A stretch of DNA of 64,000 bases from Bacillus sp. UNC41MFS5 (GCF_000686805.1 NZ_KK366021.1:183614-247613); one strand, 5' to 3'; counted from the first letter of the stretch, positions 1 through 9,187 are shown. Made by a program: numbers and translations. The notes: generated by a model from the sequence alone, not told the origin.

Positions 1-649
1 GTAAAGTCTCAAGCGTGAAACGATGGAATTGAAAAGCTTCCCTAGCTCCATCATAACCTGGGTTCTCTACAATAATGCTAGTGAAATCATCCTTCATGAT
101 TTGTCCGAGATAAATCAACATTTGTTGGGTACTACTGCCGATTATAATCGCATTTGGATCTGTTTTCACCCCACGGGATTGGAGTAAATAGGTGGCGATT
201 TGTTTACGCAAGCACAGTTCACCAAAGGGTTCCCCGTATCGAAAGCTTTCTTGTATTGTTAGCACTTGATTTGAGATTCTCCTCCAAATTTTCAGGGGGA
301 AATTTGTTTGATCTACGGCTCCTGCCCGGAAATCAATTAGGATTGGTGTCACCAGCTTTGTTTGCTTTTTATTGGGAAGAACTAAGTCATTTTGAAATAA
401 AAGTGGATCTAATTCATTTACAAAATACCCTTTTCGACCCTCACCACGGATATAACCTTCAGCTACAAGCTGCTCATATGCCATTAATGTCGTATTGCGG
501 CTTACTTGAAGGGAGTCTGCGAGCTGACGAATGGAGGGCAGTGGATCACCAGCTGGTAAGTCGCCACTCTCAATAAATAATTTAAACTGCTCGTAGATTT
601 GTTTGTATTTGGGCGAATCATCCTTAAAAGCAAAAATGGTATTTTTCAT
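1..649 (-). CDS. MocR/PdxR-type transcriptional regulator (partial, runs off the window)
   Basis: The first 216 codons of a GntR-aminotransferase fusion regulator; the rest lies beyond base 1. The start is the ATG at 649. Residues 1-75 form a GntR winged helix (PSIRQLADSLQVSRNTTLMAYEQL is the recognition region, positions about 39-62, followed by EGYIRGEGRKGYF). From about residue 105 an aminotransferase class I fold begins (FRAGAVD, then RYGEPFGE and SSTQQMLIYLG). Proteins of this family bind PLP or an amino acid and often control the divergent neighbour, here paiB. The reading frame is intact across the visible part. The regulated ligand cannot be read from the sequence. The family assignment is secure; the target is inference from divergent placement. 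Confidence 0.85.
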   Translation of the reverse strand, partial: MKNTIFAFKDDSPKYKQIYEQFKLFIESGDLPAGDPLPSIRQLADSLQVSRNTTLMAYEQLVAEGYIRGEGRKGYFVNELDPLLFQNDLVLPNKKQTKLVTPILIDFRAGAVDQTNFPLKIWRRISNQVLTIQESFRYGEPFGELCLRKQIATYLLQSRGVKTDPNAIIIGSSTQQMLIYLGQIMKDDFTSIIVENPGYDGAREAFQFHRFTLETL

Positions 650-773
650 TTCCTATACACCTTTGACATGTTCTTTTGTTCATAATTGTACCTTTTTATA
701 TGTCAGTTTGCATTATAAAATATCTTATATGGATACCCCCAATTACAAAGGCTTAATGAAGGAGGAGCTAATC

Positions 774-1385
774 ATGTATATTCCTAAACATTTTAAACTA
801 GAGGACGAAGAGGTGATTTATGATTTTATCGAAAAATACAGCTTTGCCACTTTATTTTCTCAGCACAACGGAGAGCCATATGCTACCCATCTACCACTCA
901 CATTAAATAAAGCTGAGCGTGCCTTATATGGTCATTTTGCTCGCCCAAATGAACAATGGAAGGATATTGAAAACCAACAAATTCTTGTTGTTTTCCAAGG
1001 TCCTCACTGTTATATTTCACCTTCTTGGTACGAAACAATGAAAGCAGTACCTACTTGGAATTATGTGTCTATTCATATATATGGAAAGATGGAAATGGTC
1101 GAGGAGCCAAAAGTAATATTTGACTCTTTAAATGATATGGTAACAAAATATGAAGACCCAGATAGCTTATACAATTTAAATGATGTAGATTCTCAATTTA
1201 TCGAAGGAATGAGCAAAGGGATTGCAGCATTCAGAATAAACATCTCAAAAATTGAAGCAAAAGCTAAATTAAGTCAAAATCATCCCGCGGAACGACAAGA
1301 GTTAATTATTAACCAACTAGAAAGAACTTCCCAACAAGATAATATACAAGTGGCATCTCTTATGAAGAAAAATCTACAAAAATAA
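774..1385 (+). CDS. paiB: PaiB family FMN-binding protein
   Basis: A 203-residue protein of the PaiB family (FMN-binding split-barrel fold, Bacillus transcriptional regulator PaiB). Typical features are the start MYIPKHF, the ATHLPL strand near residue 41, GHFARPN near 58, VVFQGPHCYISPSWY near 73 and VPTWNY near 93. I chose the ATG at 774 because GGAGGAG lies 6 bases upstream; a longer in-frame extension to 603 has no site and no family similarity. PaiB was described as a negative regulator of protease and sporulation genes, but the fold suggests a flavin enzyme. It is divergent from the MocR-type gene, with about 125 bp between starts that must hold both promoters. The AhpC-like partner PaiA is not present here. 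Confidence 0.85.
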   Translation: MYIPKHFKLEDEEVIYDFIEKYSFATLFSQHNGEPYATHLPLTLNKAERALYGHFARPNEQWKDIENQQILVVFQGPHCYISPSWYETMKAVPTWNYVSIHIYGKMEMVEEPKVIFDSLNDMVTKYEDPDSLYNLNDVDSQFIEGMSKGIAAFRINISKIEAKAKLSQNHPAERQELIINQLERTSQQDNIQVASLMKKNLQK

Positions 1386-1486
1386 AAGTTATTTACATCT
1401 GGTTTGTTGAGCTAACGTGGGCTTTCCTTAAAGAGCTGGCTTGTAATAACGAAGTTTATGAAATAATTTACTTATAGTAAAAGGGT

Positions 1487-1516
1487 GCTTTGCTTCGATA
1501 AAGGAGCAAAGCTTTA
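1487..1516 (+). terminator. Intrinsic terminator after paiB
   Basis: An 8-bp stem GCTTTGCT (1487-1494) / AGCAAAGC (1505-1512) is followed by TTTATT. It lies about 100 bp after the paiB stop, and a copy of the short intergenic repeat follows directly. Confidence 0.6.
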
Positions 1517-1553
1517 TTCTTCTTCAAGTAACGGGAGGTTAGTTTAACAAGAA
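1517..1553. repeat. Copy of a degenerate short inverted repeat (copy 1)
   Basis: About 37 bp with a left arm like CTTCTTCAAGTAAC and a right arm like GTTAGTTTAACAAG, separated by GGGAG. Similar elements follow terminators at 11241-11277, 11850-11884 and 14161-14199. The arms approximate the pair CTTGTTCAACTAA / TTAGTTGAACAAG. The function is unknown. Confidence 0.5.
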
Positions 1554-1566
1554 AAAATTTTTCCAA

Positions 1567-1598
1567 TAAAAACACAGGGGTCAACTAACCCCCGTGTT
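1567..1598 (-). terminator. Intrinsic terminator of dsdA
   Basis: On the minus strand the stem AACAC-GGGGT pairs across a short loop with ACCCC-GTGTT (one internal mismatch) and runs into five U. It lies 10 bp beyond the dsdA stop codon. Confidence 0.7.
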
Positions 1599-1607
1599 GA
1601 ATTACCT

Positions 1608-2963
1608 TTAGTTCTCTAACGATAAATTCAATCCTTTTTGATAATATTGCTTCATCATTTCTTCAGGAACCATATTTCCACCAGTCCCCCAAATAATATG
1701 TGTACCTTTACTCATTTTTTTCGTTAAATTATGCTTCAGTAAATAATCGGTTCCTTCTTTAGATAATTTAATTGGTCCTATCATGCCTGCTAGTGCTGAA
1801 GGTTCTAAATGAATCCCCTCTGTATCAACTAGTTCCTTTAATAGCTTATACAACTGTTCATCGCTAACCGTATAATTACCACTTAGAAACGGTTCTATAG
1901 TTTTACCTACAAATCCAGATGGTCTTCCTACAGCAAGTCCATCAGCGTCTGTTACATTATCAATACCAATATCTTGCACAGAAATTTTATCATGAAGTCC
2001 TGTCATTAAACCAAGTAACATACATGGAGAGTGGCTAGGCTCTGCAAAGAAACAGTGAACATGGTCTTGATAAAATAACTTCAAACCAAAAGCTATTCCG
2101 CCAGGACCACCGCCTACTCCACATGGAAGGTAAACAAACAATGGATGATTTTCATCAATTGTTATCTCTAAATCTTCTAATTGTTTTTGTAATCGAGATG
2201 CTGCTACTGCGTATCCTAAAAATAGGTCATAAGAATTTTCATCATCTACAAAATAACATGTAGGATCGCCATCTGCTTGGAGTCGACCTTCCTCTACAGC
2301 TTTACTATAATCCGATTCATATTCAATTACATTAACATTTTTGCTTCGAAGTAAGTCTTTTTTCCATTGTTTTGCATCAGCCGACATATGAACGGTCACA
2401 TTAAAACCTAACTTTGCACTTATGATTCCTATACTAAGTCCTAAATTTCCAGTCGAACCTACTGCGATTGAGTACTGGGAGAAGAATGTTCGAAACCTAT
2501 CACTATCTAAAATGGAATAGTCATCTTGAATCGTCAACAATTGATGTTGAAGAGCTAATTCTTCTGCATGTTTGAGAACTTCATAAATCCCGCCCCTTGC
2601 TTTAATAGACCCTGATATCGGAAGGTGACTATCACACTTAAGCAATAATTCACCTAATATAGGTTGTCGATATTCCTGCTCTAAGGATTGTTTCATGGAA
2701 GGAATTCTCACCAAAGGAGATTCTATTATCCCATTCATCTTTTTTGTTTCCGGGAAAACTTTTGCAATATATGGAGCAAAACGTTTCAATCTTTCCTCTG
2801 CATCCTTTACATCATCTTGAGTAAGGGGGGATTTTTTAATTCCTGTTTTAAACTTTTCAACTTTAGGATTTAACCACAATATTTCATTCATCGAAATGAG
2901 TTTGTTTAGTAAAGGATAGTTTTCTTTCCATGTTTGTAGATCGCTGAATTCAATCTCTTTCAT
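1608..2963 (-). CDS. dsdA: D-serine ammonia-lyase
   Basis: A 451-residue PLP enzyme that converts D-serine to pyruvate and ammonia in the cytoplasm. SGSIKARGG (about residues 117-125) holds the Schiff-base lysine, [10 protein letters not shown] the phosphate-binding region and CGVGGGPGG the second glycine loop; the length fits DsdA (about 442-450). I start at the ATG at 2963 because GAGGAGG lies 7 bases upstream, rather than at 3002, which has no site. It is divergent from an XRE-cupin regulator across 162 bp containing two near-identical dyads, so repression or activation by that regulator is likely. No D-serine permease lies beside it. Confidence in the enzyme is high. Confidence 0.93.
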   Translation of the reverse strand: MKEIEFSDLQTWKENYPLLNKLISMNEILWLNPKVEKFKTGIKKSPLTQDDVKDAEERLKRFAPYIAKVFPETKKMNGIIESPLVRIPSMKQSLEQEYRQPILGELLLKCDSHLPISGSIKARGGIYEVLKHAEELALQHQLLTIQDDYSILDSDRFRTFFSQYSIAVGSTGNLGLSIGIISAKLGFNVTVHMSADAKQWKKDLLRSKNVNVIEYESDYSKAVEEGRLQADGDPTCYFVDDENSYDLFLGYAVAASRLQKQLEDLEITIDENHPLFVYLPCGVGGGPGGIAFGLKLFYQDHVHCFFAEPSHSPCMLLGLMTGLHDKISVQDIGIDNVTDADGLAVGRPSGFVGKTIEPFLSGNYTVSDEQLYKLLKELVDTEGIHLEPSALAGMIGPIKLSKEGTDYLLKHNLTKKMSKGTHIIWGTGGNMVPEEMMKQYYQKGLNLSLEN

Positions 2964-3029
2964 TTTGATAGTCCTCCTCATTGACTTGATTATAGTCATC
3001 AAAACAATGTAAAATATAATTTAAAGAGT

Positions 3030-3046
3030 GTTAAATGCAGTTTAAC
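3030..3046. promoter_or_regulatory. Putative regulator operator 1 (dsdA side)
   Basis: A perfect inverted repeat GTTAAA-N5-TTTAAC between the divergent dsdA and XRE-cupin genes, about 67 bp upstream of the dsdA start. A closely related dyad lies at 3082-3100. Confidence 0.55.
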
Positions 3047-3081
3047 ATAGATATTTTTAGTTGTTAAGTATTATTTAAAAA

Positions 3082-3100
3082 CGTTAAATTTAAATTAACG
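3082..3100. promoter_or_regulatory. Putative regulator operator 2 (regulator side)
   Basis: A perfect inverted repeat CGTTAA-N7-TTAACG, sharing the GTTAA/TTAAC half-sites of operator 1 and centred 53 bp from it. It lies about 25 bp upstream of the regulator start, as expected for autoregulation. Confidence 0.55.
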
Positions 3101-3125
3101 ATTTATTATCAAGGAGTGCATCGTA

Positions 3126-3671
3126 ATGGAAAATATAGATATTGGTAAGAAGGTTGAAAAATATAGAAAAGCTCAAGACTTAAGCATTAGAGAATTAGCA
3201 AAATTAGCTGAAATAACGCCTTCAATGCTGAGTCAAATCGAACGTGGATTAGCAAACCCTTCTATTCAGACTCTTAAAGTTTTAGCGAAATCCCTAGACG
3301 TTCCTACATTTAGTTTTTTCATTGAAGAAACAAACACGGTTGATTTAGTTGTTAGGTCTAGTCACCGAAAGAAAATGATCATTGACAACTTATCCTATGA
3401 GCTAGTTTCACCTGATTTTACTGGAAACCTGGCAACAGCCATTATGAATTTTCCACCGAAGACTGCTTCCTCTGAGAAACAGTTGGAGCATAAAGGAGTA
3501 GAAGTTGCTTATGTATTAGAGGGAAAAATTAAAGTGTTTTTAGATGATGAAGAATACATATTGGAATCTGGTGATAGTGTAAAAATACCAGCACAAATGA
3601 AGCATAAATGGGAAAATAATTTTAATGAACATGCTGCCATACTTTTTTCGGTGACTCCACCAATTTTTTAA
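3126..3671 (+). CDS. XRE-cupin transcriptional regulator, likely of dsdA
   Basis: A 181-residue protein with an N-terminal XRE helix-turn-helix (residues about 7-62, SIRELAKLAEITPSMLSQIERG then NPSIQTLKVLAKSL) and a C-terminal cupin barrel (about 110-178, HKGVEVAYVLEGKIKVFL, ESGDSVKIPAQMKHKW). The cupin would sense a small ligand. AAGGAGTG lies 7 bases before the ATG. It is divergent from D-serine ammonia-lyase, with two dyads between them, so D-serine-responsive control of dsdA is the natural inference. In Gram-negative bacteria dsdA is controlled by the LysR-type DsdC, so this is a different regulator type. The ligand is not proven. Confidence 0.85.
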   Translation: MENIDIGKKVEKYRKAQDLSIRELAKLAEITPSMLSQIERGLANPSIQTLKVLAKSLDVPTFSFFIEETNTVDLVVRSSHRKKMIIDNLSYELVSPDFTGNLATAIMNFPPKTASSEKQLEHKGVEVAYVLEGKIKVFLDDEEYILESGDSVKIPAQMKHKWENNFNEHAAILFSVTPPIF

Positions 3672-3746
3672 TTTCTAATACCGGTAGTTTAAAGACTGGA
3701 TTTTTTCGATAGCTAATCATATTGCCAAGGTGGAGTAATAAATAAG

Positions 3747-3777
3747 GAGAGGAACGCTTTTTGCGTACCTCTCTTTT
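3747..3777 (+). terminator. Intrinsic terminator after the XRE-cupin gene
   Basis: The stem GAGAGG (3747-3752) / CCTCTC (3768-3773) has an inner ACGC/GCGT stem and is followed by TTTT. It sits between two convergent genes. Confidence 0.7.
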
Positions 3778-3814
3778 AATTAACATTTATTCCTCCCGCA
3801 GGAACCAATCCCAG

Positions 3815-4813
3815 TTAAAAAAGCATTTCTTCTTTTTCTTTCTCGTATTTTTTATTCACTTTTTTCTCTTTTTCTTTTAATACATAGCTTAGTAAGTCTA
3901 GTACAATACGGGCTGCTACTTGTCCTGTCATGCCCGTTGGATCATATGGAGGGGCAACTTCTACTAAATCAAACCCGATGACTTCTCCTCTTTTGGAAAT
4001 CCCTTTAAGCAATTCATTAACCTCATCGTAGAGGAGGCCGCCTGGAGAAGGTGTACCTGTTCCAGGCGCAATTGACGGATCGATTCCATCGATATCAATC
4101 GTTACATAATATTTTTCGCCGGCAGGAATTAGCTCCAGCACTTCCTTTAGTCCCATCTTTCTCATCTGACGCGGTGATAGGATCACACTGCCATATGTTT
4201 TTGCTGCTTCGACGTCTTCTTTTTTGCTGCTGCTGATCCCGCGAATGCCAAACTGAAATATTTTTTGAACATGATCCAGCTCAGATAAGCGGCGAATGCA
4301 ATTTCCGTGACCATACCGCATTCCTGAGCGGTGATCCGCCCAGTCTAAATGGGCATCAATTTGTATCACATGAAACGGACCTATGTCTTTTAGTCCTTTT
4401 CCAACTGCTGCTGTGATGGAATGATCGCCGCCTAATACAACCGGCATTGCACCTTTGGAAATAATTTTTCGGATTGCTTCTTCTGTATTCTCATGGCACT
4501 GCATAATATCCCCGTGTACCATGTCTACATCCCCACAGTCGACAACTTTCCATTCAGGCCCAAGGTACATAATATCGTTTTCAATATCATAAGCACCATC
4601 AAGACCGAAACTATATAATGTAGATCCTTCGCGGATTCCTCTAGGGCCCATTCTTGCTCCTGATTTCCATTGTGTACCCATGTCATTTGGCACCCCAATG
4701 ACCGCCACATCTGCGTCAAGCTGGTTCAGGTTCGCACAAATTGGGTATTTTCCAAAAGTACAAATGCCTGTAAAAGGTAAATTTAAAAACTGTTTTTCAT
4801 CACGATTAGACAT
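3815..4813 (-). CDS. Ureohydrolase (agmatinase / guanidino-acid hydrolase family)
   Basis: A 332-residue binuclear-metal enzyme that hydrolyses a guanidino compound to an amine and urea. All metal-ligand motifs are present: GGDHS (about 128-132), DAHLD (153-157) and DIDGIDP (240-246) with APGTGTPSPGG after it. The N-terminus (LPFTGICTFGKYP, then GVPNDMGTQWKSGARMGPRGIRE) and the overall length, about 40 residues longer than typical agmatinase SpeB, look more like the guanidinobutyrase/guanidinopropionase branch. The last 25 residues are a lysine/glutamate-rich tail. It is the last gene of a four-gene minus-strand operon with alcohol and aldehyde dehydrogenases and a permease, pointing to catabolism of a guanidino alcohol, aldehyde or acid. 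The exact substrate is inferred only. Confidence 0.85.
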   Translation of the reverse strand: MSNRDEKQFLNLPFTGICTFGKYPICANLNQLDADVAVIGVPNDMGTQWKSGARMGPRGIREGSTLYSFGLDGAYDIENDIMYLGPEWKVVDCGDVDMVHGDIMQCHENTEEAIRKIISKGAMPVVLGGDHSITAAVGKGLKDIGPFHVIQIDAHLDWADHRSGMRYGHGNCIRRLSELDHVQKIFQFGIRGISSSKKEDVEAAKTYGSVILSPRQMRKMGLKEVLELIPAGEKYYVTIDIDGIDPSIAPGTGTPSPGGLLYDEVNELLKGISKRGEVIGFDLVEVAPPYDPTGMTGQVAARIVLDLLSYVLKEKEKKVNKKYEKEKEEMLF

Positions 4814-4928
4814 TCATGCTGCCTCCTTCTAGATTATCATCCTCGCTTTTTCCTACTGCAAGGTTTTCTGCCGGTGGGCAAGTTCTTAACCAAGGATTTT
4901 AAATTTTACTTCTATACTTTTTAAACTA

Positions 4929-6113
4929 TTAATTTTCAATTAAAGTTGTAGTTTTCACATCATAAGTCTTTTGAAATAAGTTCAGATAGTCTTCTTTTGT
5001 CAGATCTCTTGAATTCGCCTGAGTACACAAATGTTTAAAGGCTCCTTCGGCTAGGAAAGGGAAGTCTTTTGGATTTACATTGCCTAAATCTCGGAAGCTA
5101 GGAATGCCGATTTTATTTGCCAGTTCTTTTAACAGCACAACACCTTCGTACGCCGTTTCTTCAATTGTTTTTCCTTTAGGATTTGCCCCAAGCTTGATTC
5201 CTACCATGGCGTGCTTTTCTGGATTTGAAGGAATATTAAATTCAAATACATGTGGAAGAAAAATAGAATTCGCCACTCCATGTGGAGTATCATAGAGTCC
5301 TCCAAGTGGTTCGGCCATCGCATGTACAGCCCCAAGATCCGTGTTATCAAAGGCGATACCTGCAACTAAACTACCCAAAAGCAGATTTTTCCTAGCATCT
5401 AAATCACGACCATTTTCTACTGCTAATGGAAGGTATTTGGCTATTAATTCAATAGCATATAGTCCCAAAGCATCTGAAAGTGGTTGAGCAACTTTGCAGG
5501 TATAAGCTTCAATTGCATGTGTAAGTGCATCCATTCCTGTAGCTGCGGTAATCGATTTAGGCAATGTTAACGTCAATTCAGGATCAACAAGTGCCAGTTT
5601 AGGAGCGATTTTCAAATCTAGTATCGCCTCCTTCTGTTTCGTCACGGTATCCGTAATGACAGAACCTCTCGTAACTTCACTACCGGTACCTGAAGTTGTC
5701 GGAATACAAATTAGTGGTGGGATTTCCCGTTCTAGTAAATTTACGCCGTAACGTTCTCTTAGTTCTCCCCCATGTGTAAAAAGTGTCCCAATTGCTTTAG
5801 CTGTATCCATTGAGCTTCCGCCGCCAAGACCAATTAAGAGATCGATATTCTCGTTTTTAAACTGTTGATAAGCACTCTCGCAATCTACATCTTTTGGATT
5901 AGGTGATATTTCATCATAAACAATATAATTGACACCTTCTTGATCTAATGACTGTGTGATTTTTTCCAAAATTCCTGTTTGTGCAAGTCCTTTATCTGTA
6001 ATAATAAGCGCTTTATTTCCACCTAATTCTTTCGCCCTTTTCCCAATATTCTTTACTTTCCCATTCCCAAACTCTATAGAAGTAGGCAGATTAAAATGAA
6101 AATCCCATAACAT
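4929..6113 (-). CDS. Iron-containing (group III) alcohol dehydrogenase
   Basis: A 394-residue NAD(P)-dependent alcohol dehydrogenase. GGGSSMDTAKAIG (about 95-107) binds the dinucleotide; PTTSGTGSEVT (about 138-148) follows. Metal-site residues lie in TGMDALTHAIEAY (about 192-204) and the HAMAEPLGGLYDTPHG stretch (about 265-280). AAGGAGG lies 9 bases upstream of the start. It lies 56 bp after the aldehyde dehydrogenase and 115 bp before the ureohydrolase, so it is cotranscribed with them. The alcohol/aldehyde dehydrogenase pair resembles GbsB/GbsA of choline oxidation, but the ureohydrolase and APC permease around it argue for a different, guanidino- or amino-alcohol substrate. Family certain, substrate unknown. 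Confidence 0.88.
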   Translation of the reverse strand: MLWDFHFNLPTSIEFGNGKVKNIGKRAKELGGNKALIITDKGLAQTGILEKITQSLDQEGVNYIVYDEISPNPKDVDCESAYQQFKNENIDLLIGLGGGSSMDTAKAIGTLFTHGGELRERYGVNLLEREIPPLICIPTTSGTGSEVTRGSVITDTVTKQKEAILDLKIAPKLALVDPELTLTLPKSITAATGMDALTHAIEAYTCKVAQPLSDALGLYAIELIAKYLPLAVENGRDLDARKNLLLGSLVAGIAFDNTDLGAVHAMAEPLGGLYDTPHGVANSIFLPHVFEFNIPSNPEKHAMVGIKLGANPKGKTIEETAYEGVVLLKELANKIGIPSFRDLGNVNPKDFPFLAEGAFKHLCTQANSRDLTKEDYLNLFQKTYDVKTTTLIEN

Positions 6114-6169
6114 AATTAATTTCCTCCTTTATTTTTTGAATATTTCGAATTCGATTTTTATATTTTTAA

Positions 6170-7642
6170 TTAATTGCTAAACCATTCAGTTGGCTTAACA
6201 TCTAAATTAATATTGATTTGTTTTACCTCAGTAAACGTATCCAAGCCAAAGGTTCCTAACCCGCGGCCAATCCCGCTCTGCTTGTAACCTCCCCACGGTG
6301 CTTCATTATAGGCGAGGTTATAAGCATTAACATAAGTAATTCCAGCTCTTACTTTTTTAATAACCCTCAAAGCTTTGGCTCCATCTTGTGAAAAAACACC
6401 TGCTGCAAGCCCGTACGAAGTATCATTTGCCAGCTGGATTGCTTCCGCCTCATCTTTAAACTTTTGAACGACAAGAACTGGACCAAAGATTTCTTCCTGA
6501 ACAATTCTCATATCTGGTTTGGTGTCAACAAATATTGTTGGCTCAAAGAAATAACCATTTTCAAGCCCATTGCTTGTGATACGGTTGCCACCGCACGCTA
6601 ACGTAGCCCCTTCGGCTAAGCCAATTTGAATATATTCAAGGATATTCTTCATATGGTCTTCACTTACAAGCGGACCCATCTCTGTAGACGAATCGTCCCC
6701 AGGGCCAACCTGAATCTTTTTCGCTCTTTCTACCAATCTAGCAATGAATTTATCATGAATGCTCTCTTCTAACAGTAAACGGGATCCCGCATTACATACT
6801 TGGCCGGCATTGGTAAAAATTCCATTCAAAGCATAATCGATGGCTGTCTCAAAATCTGCGTCAGCGAAAACAATATTTGGCGACTTGCCGCCTAGTTCGA
6901 GTGAAAGGTTTTTAATATTTCCTGTTGCTGAATTCATGATGCTTCTACCCGTTGCTGTACTACCTGTAAAAGAAATCAAATCCACCTTTTGGCTTTCTGC
7001 TATTTCATTTCCTACTTTTGAACCACCTCCCAAAACTAGGTTTGCAACACCAGCTGGTATCCCCACTTCTTCCATGATCTCAAATAATTTGTAAGTGGTG
7101 ACTGGAGTGATTTCAGCTGGTTTAAATACAAGCGTATTTCCCGCAGCAAGCGCAGGGGCTATTTTCCAAGCTCCCGTCAACAATGGAAAATTCCATGGAG
7201 CGATAAGTCCGCATACACCTACAGGTTCCCGAATAACCATGGCTTGCACAGGATCGGCAACAGAATACGTTTGACCATTTGGCTTTGTCACTAACCCAGC
7301 ATAGTATCGAAAGCAATTCACGGTATCAGCAATATCAAACTCTGATTCTTTAAGGGGTTTTCCCGTATTCTCAGTTTCAAGTTTGCTAAGCTCGTCTGCC
7401 TTTTCTTCAATCTTATCCGCTATTTTAAATAAGTAGGTTGCACGTTCAGATGCCGGTAAGTCTGACCAAATTCCGGAGTCAAAAGCTGTTCGTGCAGTAT
7501 TAATCGCCATTTTGGCCTCTTCTCTACTTCCTTGCGGAGCCTCAGCCATAATTTTACCGTTTGCAGGATTCACAACATGGCTCTTTTCTCCACTTAATGA
7601 ATCCATCCATTCACCATTAATAAACATTTTCAACTTCAGCAT
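6170..7642 (-). CDS. Aldehyde dehydrogenase (amino/betaine-aldehyde type)
   Basis: A 490-residue NAD-dependent aldehyde dehydrogenase. Visible motifs are the NAD-binding PWNFPLL region (about 150), FTGSTATG (about 225), the general-base glutamate in LELGGKSP (about 250) and the catalytic cysteine in GQVCNAGSR (about 285). EEIFGPVL and the C-terminal KQSGIGR-type region are also intact. The best-known relatives oxidise betaine aldehyde, gamma-aminobutyraldehyde or guanidinobutyraldehyde. It starts 26 bp after the permease, with GGAGG before its ATG. In this operon it would oxidise the aldehyde made by the neighbouring Fe-dependent alcohol dehydrogenase, leaving an acid for the ureohydrolase. 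The substrate is inference. Confidence 0.9.
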   Translation of the reverse strand: MLKLKMFINGEWMDSLSGEKSHVVNPANGKIMAEAPQGSREEAKMAINTARTAFDSGIWSDLPASERATYLFKIADKIEEKADELSKLETENTGKPLKESEFDIADTVNCFRYYAGLVTKPNGQTYSVADPVQAMVIREPVGVCGLIAPWNFPLLTGAWKIAPALAAGNTLVFKPAEITPVTTYKLFEIMEEVGIPAGVANLVLGGGSKVGNEIAESQKVDLISFTGSTATGRSIMNSATGNIKNLSLELGGKSPNIVFADADFETAIDYALNGIFTNAGQVCNAGSRLLLEESIHDKFIARLVERAKKIQVGPGDDSSTEMGPLVSEDHMKNILEYIQIGLAEGATLACGGNRITSNGLENGYFFEPTIFVDTKPDMRIVQEEIFGPVLVVQKFKDEAEAIQLANDTSYGLAAGVFSQDGAKALRVIKKVRAGITYVNAYNLAYNEAPWGGYKQSGIGRGLGTFGLDTFTEVKQININLDVKPTEWFSN

Positions 7643-7668
7643 TTTTACAAACCTCCAGTATATTATTT

Positions 7669-9057
7669 TTACCTTACCTGTTGAGGGATAACCTCTCGAT
7701 CAATGTCTTGTACATTTTGTGGAATCAATTCTTTATCAAAATGAAACTCAGGAAGTGGTTGGCGGAACCATTTCGTCATATAGACAAGATAAATCAAGCC
7801 GCATGCCATCCAGATCCCCCCGAGAATCAACGCATCCCTTTCTAAATGCGACCATAACCATATCGTAAACGCTGCGCCAATGAGTGGTAATAATAGGTAC
7901 CGAATGCAATCCAGAAAAGAACGCTTATGATTTCTGATAAAATAATGGGCGATAACAGACAGATTTACAGATGTAAAGGCAATTAACGCTCCAAAATTGA
8001 TAAACTTAATAACTTGTTCTAGGGTTAATGGAATTGCGAGTAAAGAAACTACGCCAATCACAATGATGCCAAGTGACGGTGTTTTAAATTTAGGATGAAT
8101 GTATCCAAATATATTTTTGGGTAATACAGAATCTCGTCCCATCGCATATAACACTCGCGATGCGCTTGTGATTGAAGCGATTCCTGAAGAGAAATTACCA
8201 ATAATCACTGCTGTAATAAAAATGGACTTAAATAAATTTCCTCCGATCAGCACTGCAATTTCAAGGGCTGCAGAATCAGCATGTTTGAATGAAATGCCCG
8301 GATGCACCAATTGTGCTAAGTAAGAAGAGCCAATATACAAAACTCCGATAAACAATAGCATGATAATAATGGCTCTTGGGATCGTTTTTTCAGGATTGAT
8401 TGTTTCCTCTGATAAAGTGGTGAGTGAGTCAAAACCAAGAAAACTAAAGCAAAGAATGGTAGCACCTGCCAAGATAACGGACAAGGAAACATCTGCATCA
8501 AACAATGGCTTAATGGAGAAAAGACTACCCGTCCCTACTCCATCTGATAAACTTTTGAAGGTTAATATCCAGAAAAGGCAAACAAAAATGACTTGAGCAA
8601 TAACAAAAATTTTACTCGTTATTGCTGATATCTCCACACCTAGTATGCTCGGAGATACGATGCTTGCAGTCAACACAATTACCCACACATAATGCGGGAT
8701 TCCAGGAAATACAGCACTTAAAAAGACAGTGGACATCAAGCAGGTAACCATAGGCGTTAATATATAATCAAGCATAATCGTCCAACCTACAATGAACCCA
8801 ACCTCAGAATTAATAGATTTTTGCGTAAAGGAATAGGCTGACCCTGAGATCGGGTAGGCTTTCGCCATCTTGCCATAGCTGAGAGCTGTAAAAAGTATTG
8901 CTAGAAAAGCAATAATGTATGCAGTCGTAATAACACCTCTTGAGGTAACGGCAGCAATTCCATAGGTATTAAAAAACACCATGGGGTTATTCCATGCAAT
9001 CCCTAAAAAAACAACCTGTGACAAAGTAAGTGTTCTTGCAAGCGCTTTCTGTTTCAT
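7669..9057 (-). CDS. APC-family amino acid/amine permease
   Basis: A 462-residue integral membrane protein with about 12 hydrophobic segments, of the amino acid-polyamine-organocation superfamily. The N-terminus runs LTLSQVVFLGIAWNNPM, with the expected G-rich unwound segments (for example ISGSAYSFTQ near residue 70 and CFSFLGFDSLTTLSEE near 205). GGAGGGAG lies 9 bases before the ATG. It is the first gene of the operon and is placed to import the compound degraded by the three downstream enzymes. Its promoter (9121-9151) has the stretched spacer typical of MerR control. The substrate is not determinable; a positively charged amine or guanidino compound is plausible. Confidence 0.88.
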   Translation of the reverse strand: MKQKALARTLTLSQVVFLGIAWNNPMVFFNTYGIAAVTSRGVITTAYIIAFLAILFTALSYGKMAKAYPISGSAYSFTQKSINSEVGFIVGWTIMLDYILTPMVTCLMSTVFLSAVFPGIPHYVWVIVLTASIVSPSILGVEISAITSKIFVIAQVIFVCLFWILTFKSLSDGVGTGSLFSIKPLFDADVSLSVILAGATILCFSFLGFDSLTTLSEETINPEKTIPRAIIIMLLFIGVLYIGSSYLAQLVHPGISFKHADSAALEIAVLIGGNLFKSIFITAVIIGNFSSGIASITSASRVLYAMGRDSVLPKNIFGYIHPKFKTPSLGIIVIGVVSLLAIPLTLEQVIKFINFGALIAFTSVNLSVIAHYFIRNHKRSFLDCIRYLLLPLIGAAFTIWLWSHLERDALILGGIWMACGLIYLVYMTKWFRQPLPEFHFDKELIPQNVQDIDREVIPQQVR

Positions 9058-9120
9058 AACTCAACTCCCTCCGTGTTAATAAATTTAATTCTTAGATGAT
9101 TTAGAAGATTTGGTATTTTT

Positions 9121-9151
9121 ATTGTAAACCTTGTTGTTACACAAAGGTCAA
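9121..9151 (-). promoter_or_regulatory. MerR-type promoter of the permease operon
   Basis: On the minus strand TTGACC (9151-9146) and TACAAT (9126-9121) are separated by 19 bp, two more than optimal for sigma-A. The spacer region holds the inverted repeat ACCTT-N11-AAGGT (9128-9148). An overlong spacer with a dyad inside it is the hallmark of promoters twisted into activity by MerR-family activators, and a MerR gene starts 37 bp away on the other strand. Confidence 0.7.
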
Positions 9152-9187
9152 TAGGTGTATTATATTTTTTTAGAGGGGATGATTTCA

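Noticed and set aside
154..576. A 140-codon open frame on the plus strand
   Set aside because: It lies antisense to the clear MocR-type regulator on the minus strand and has no family similarity or ribosome site.
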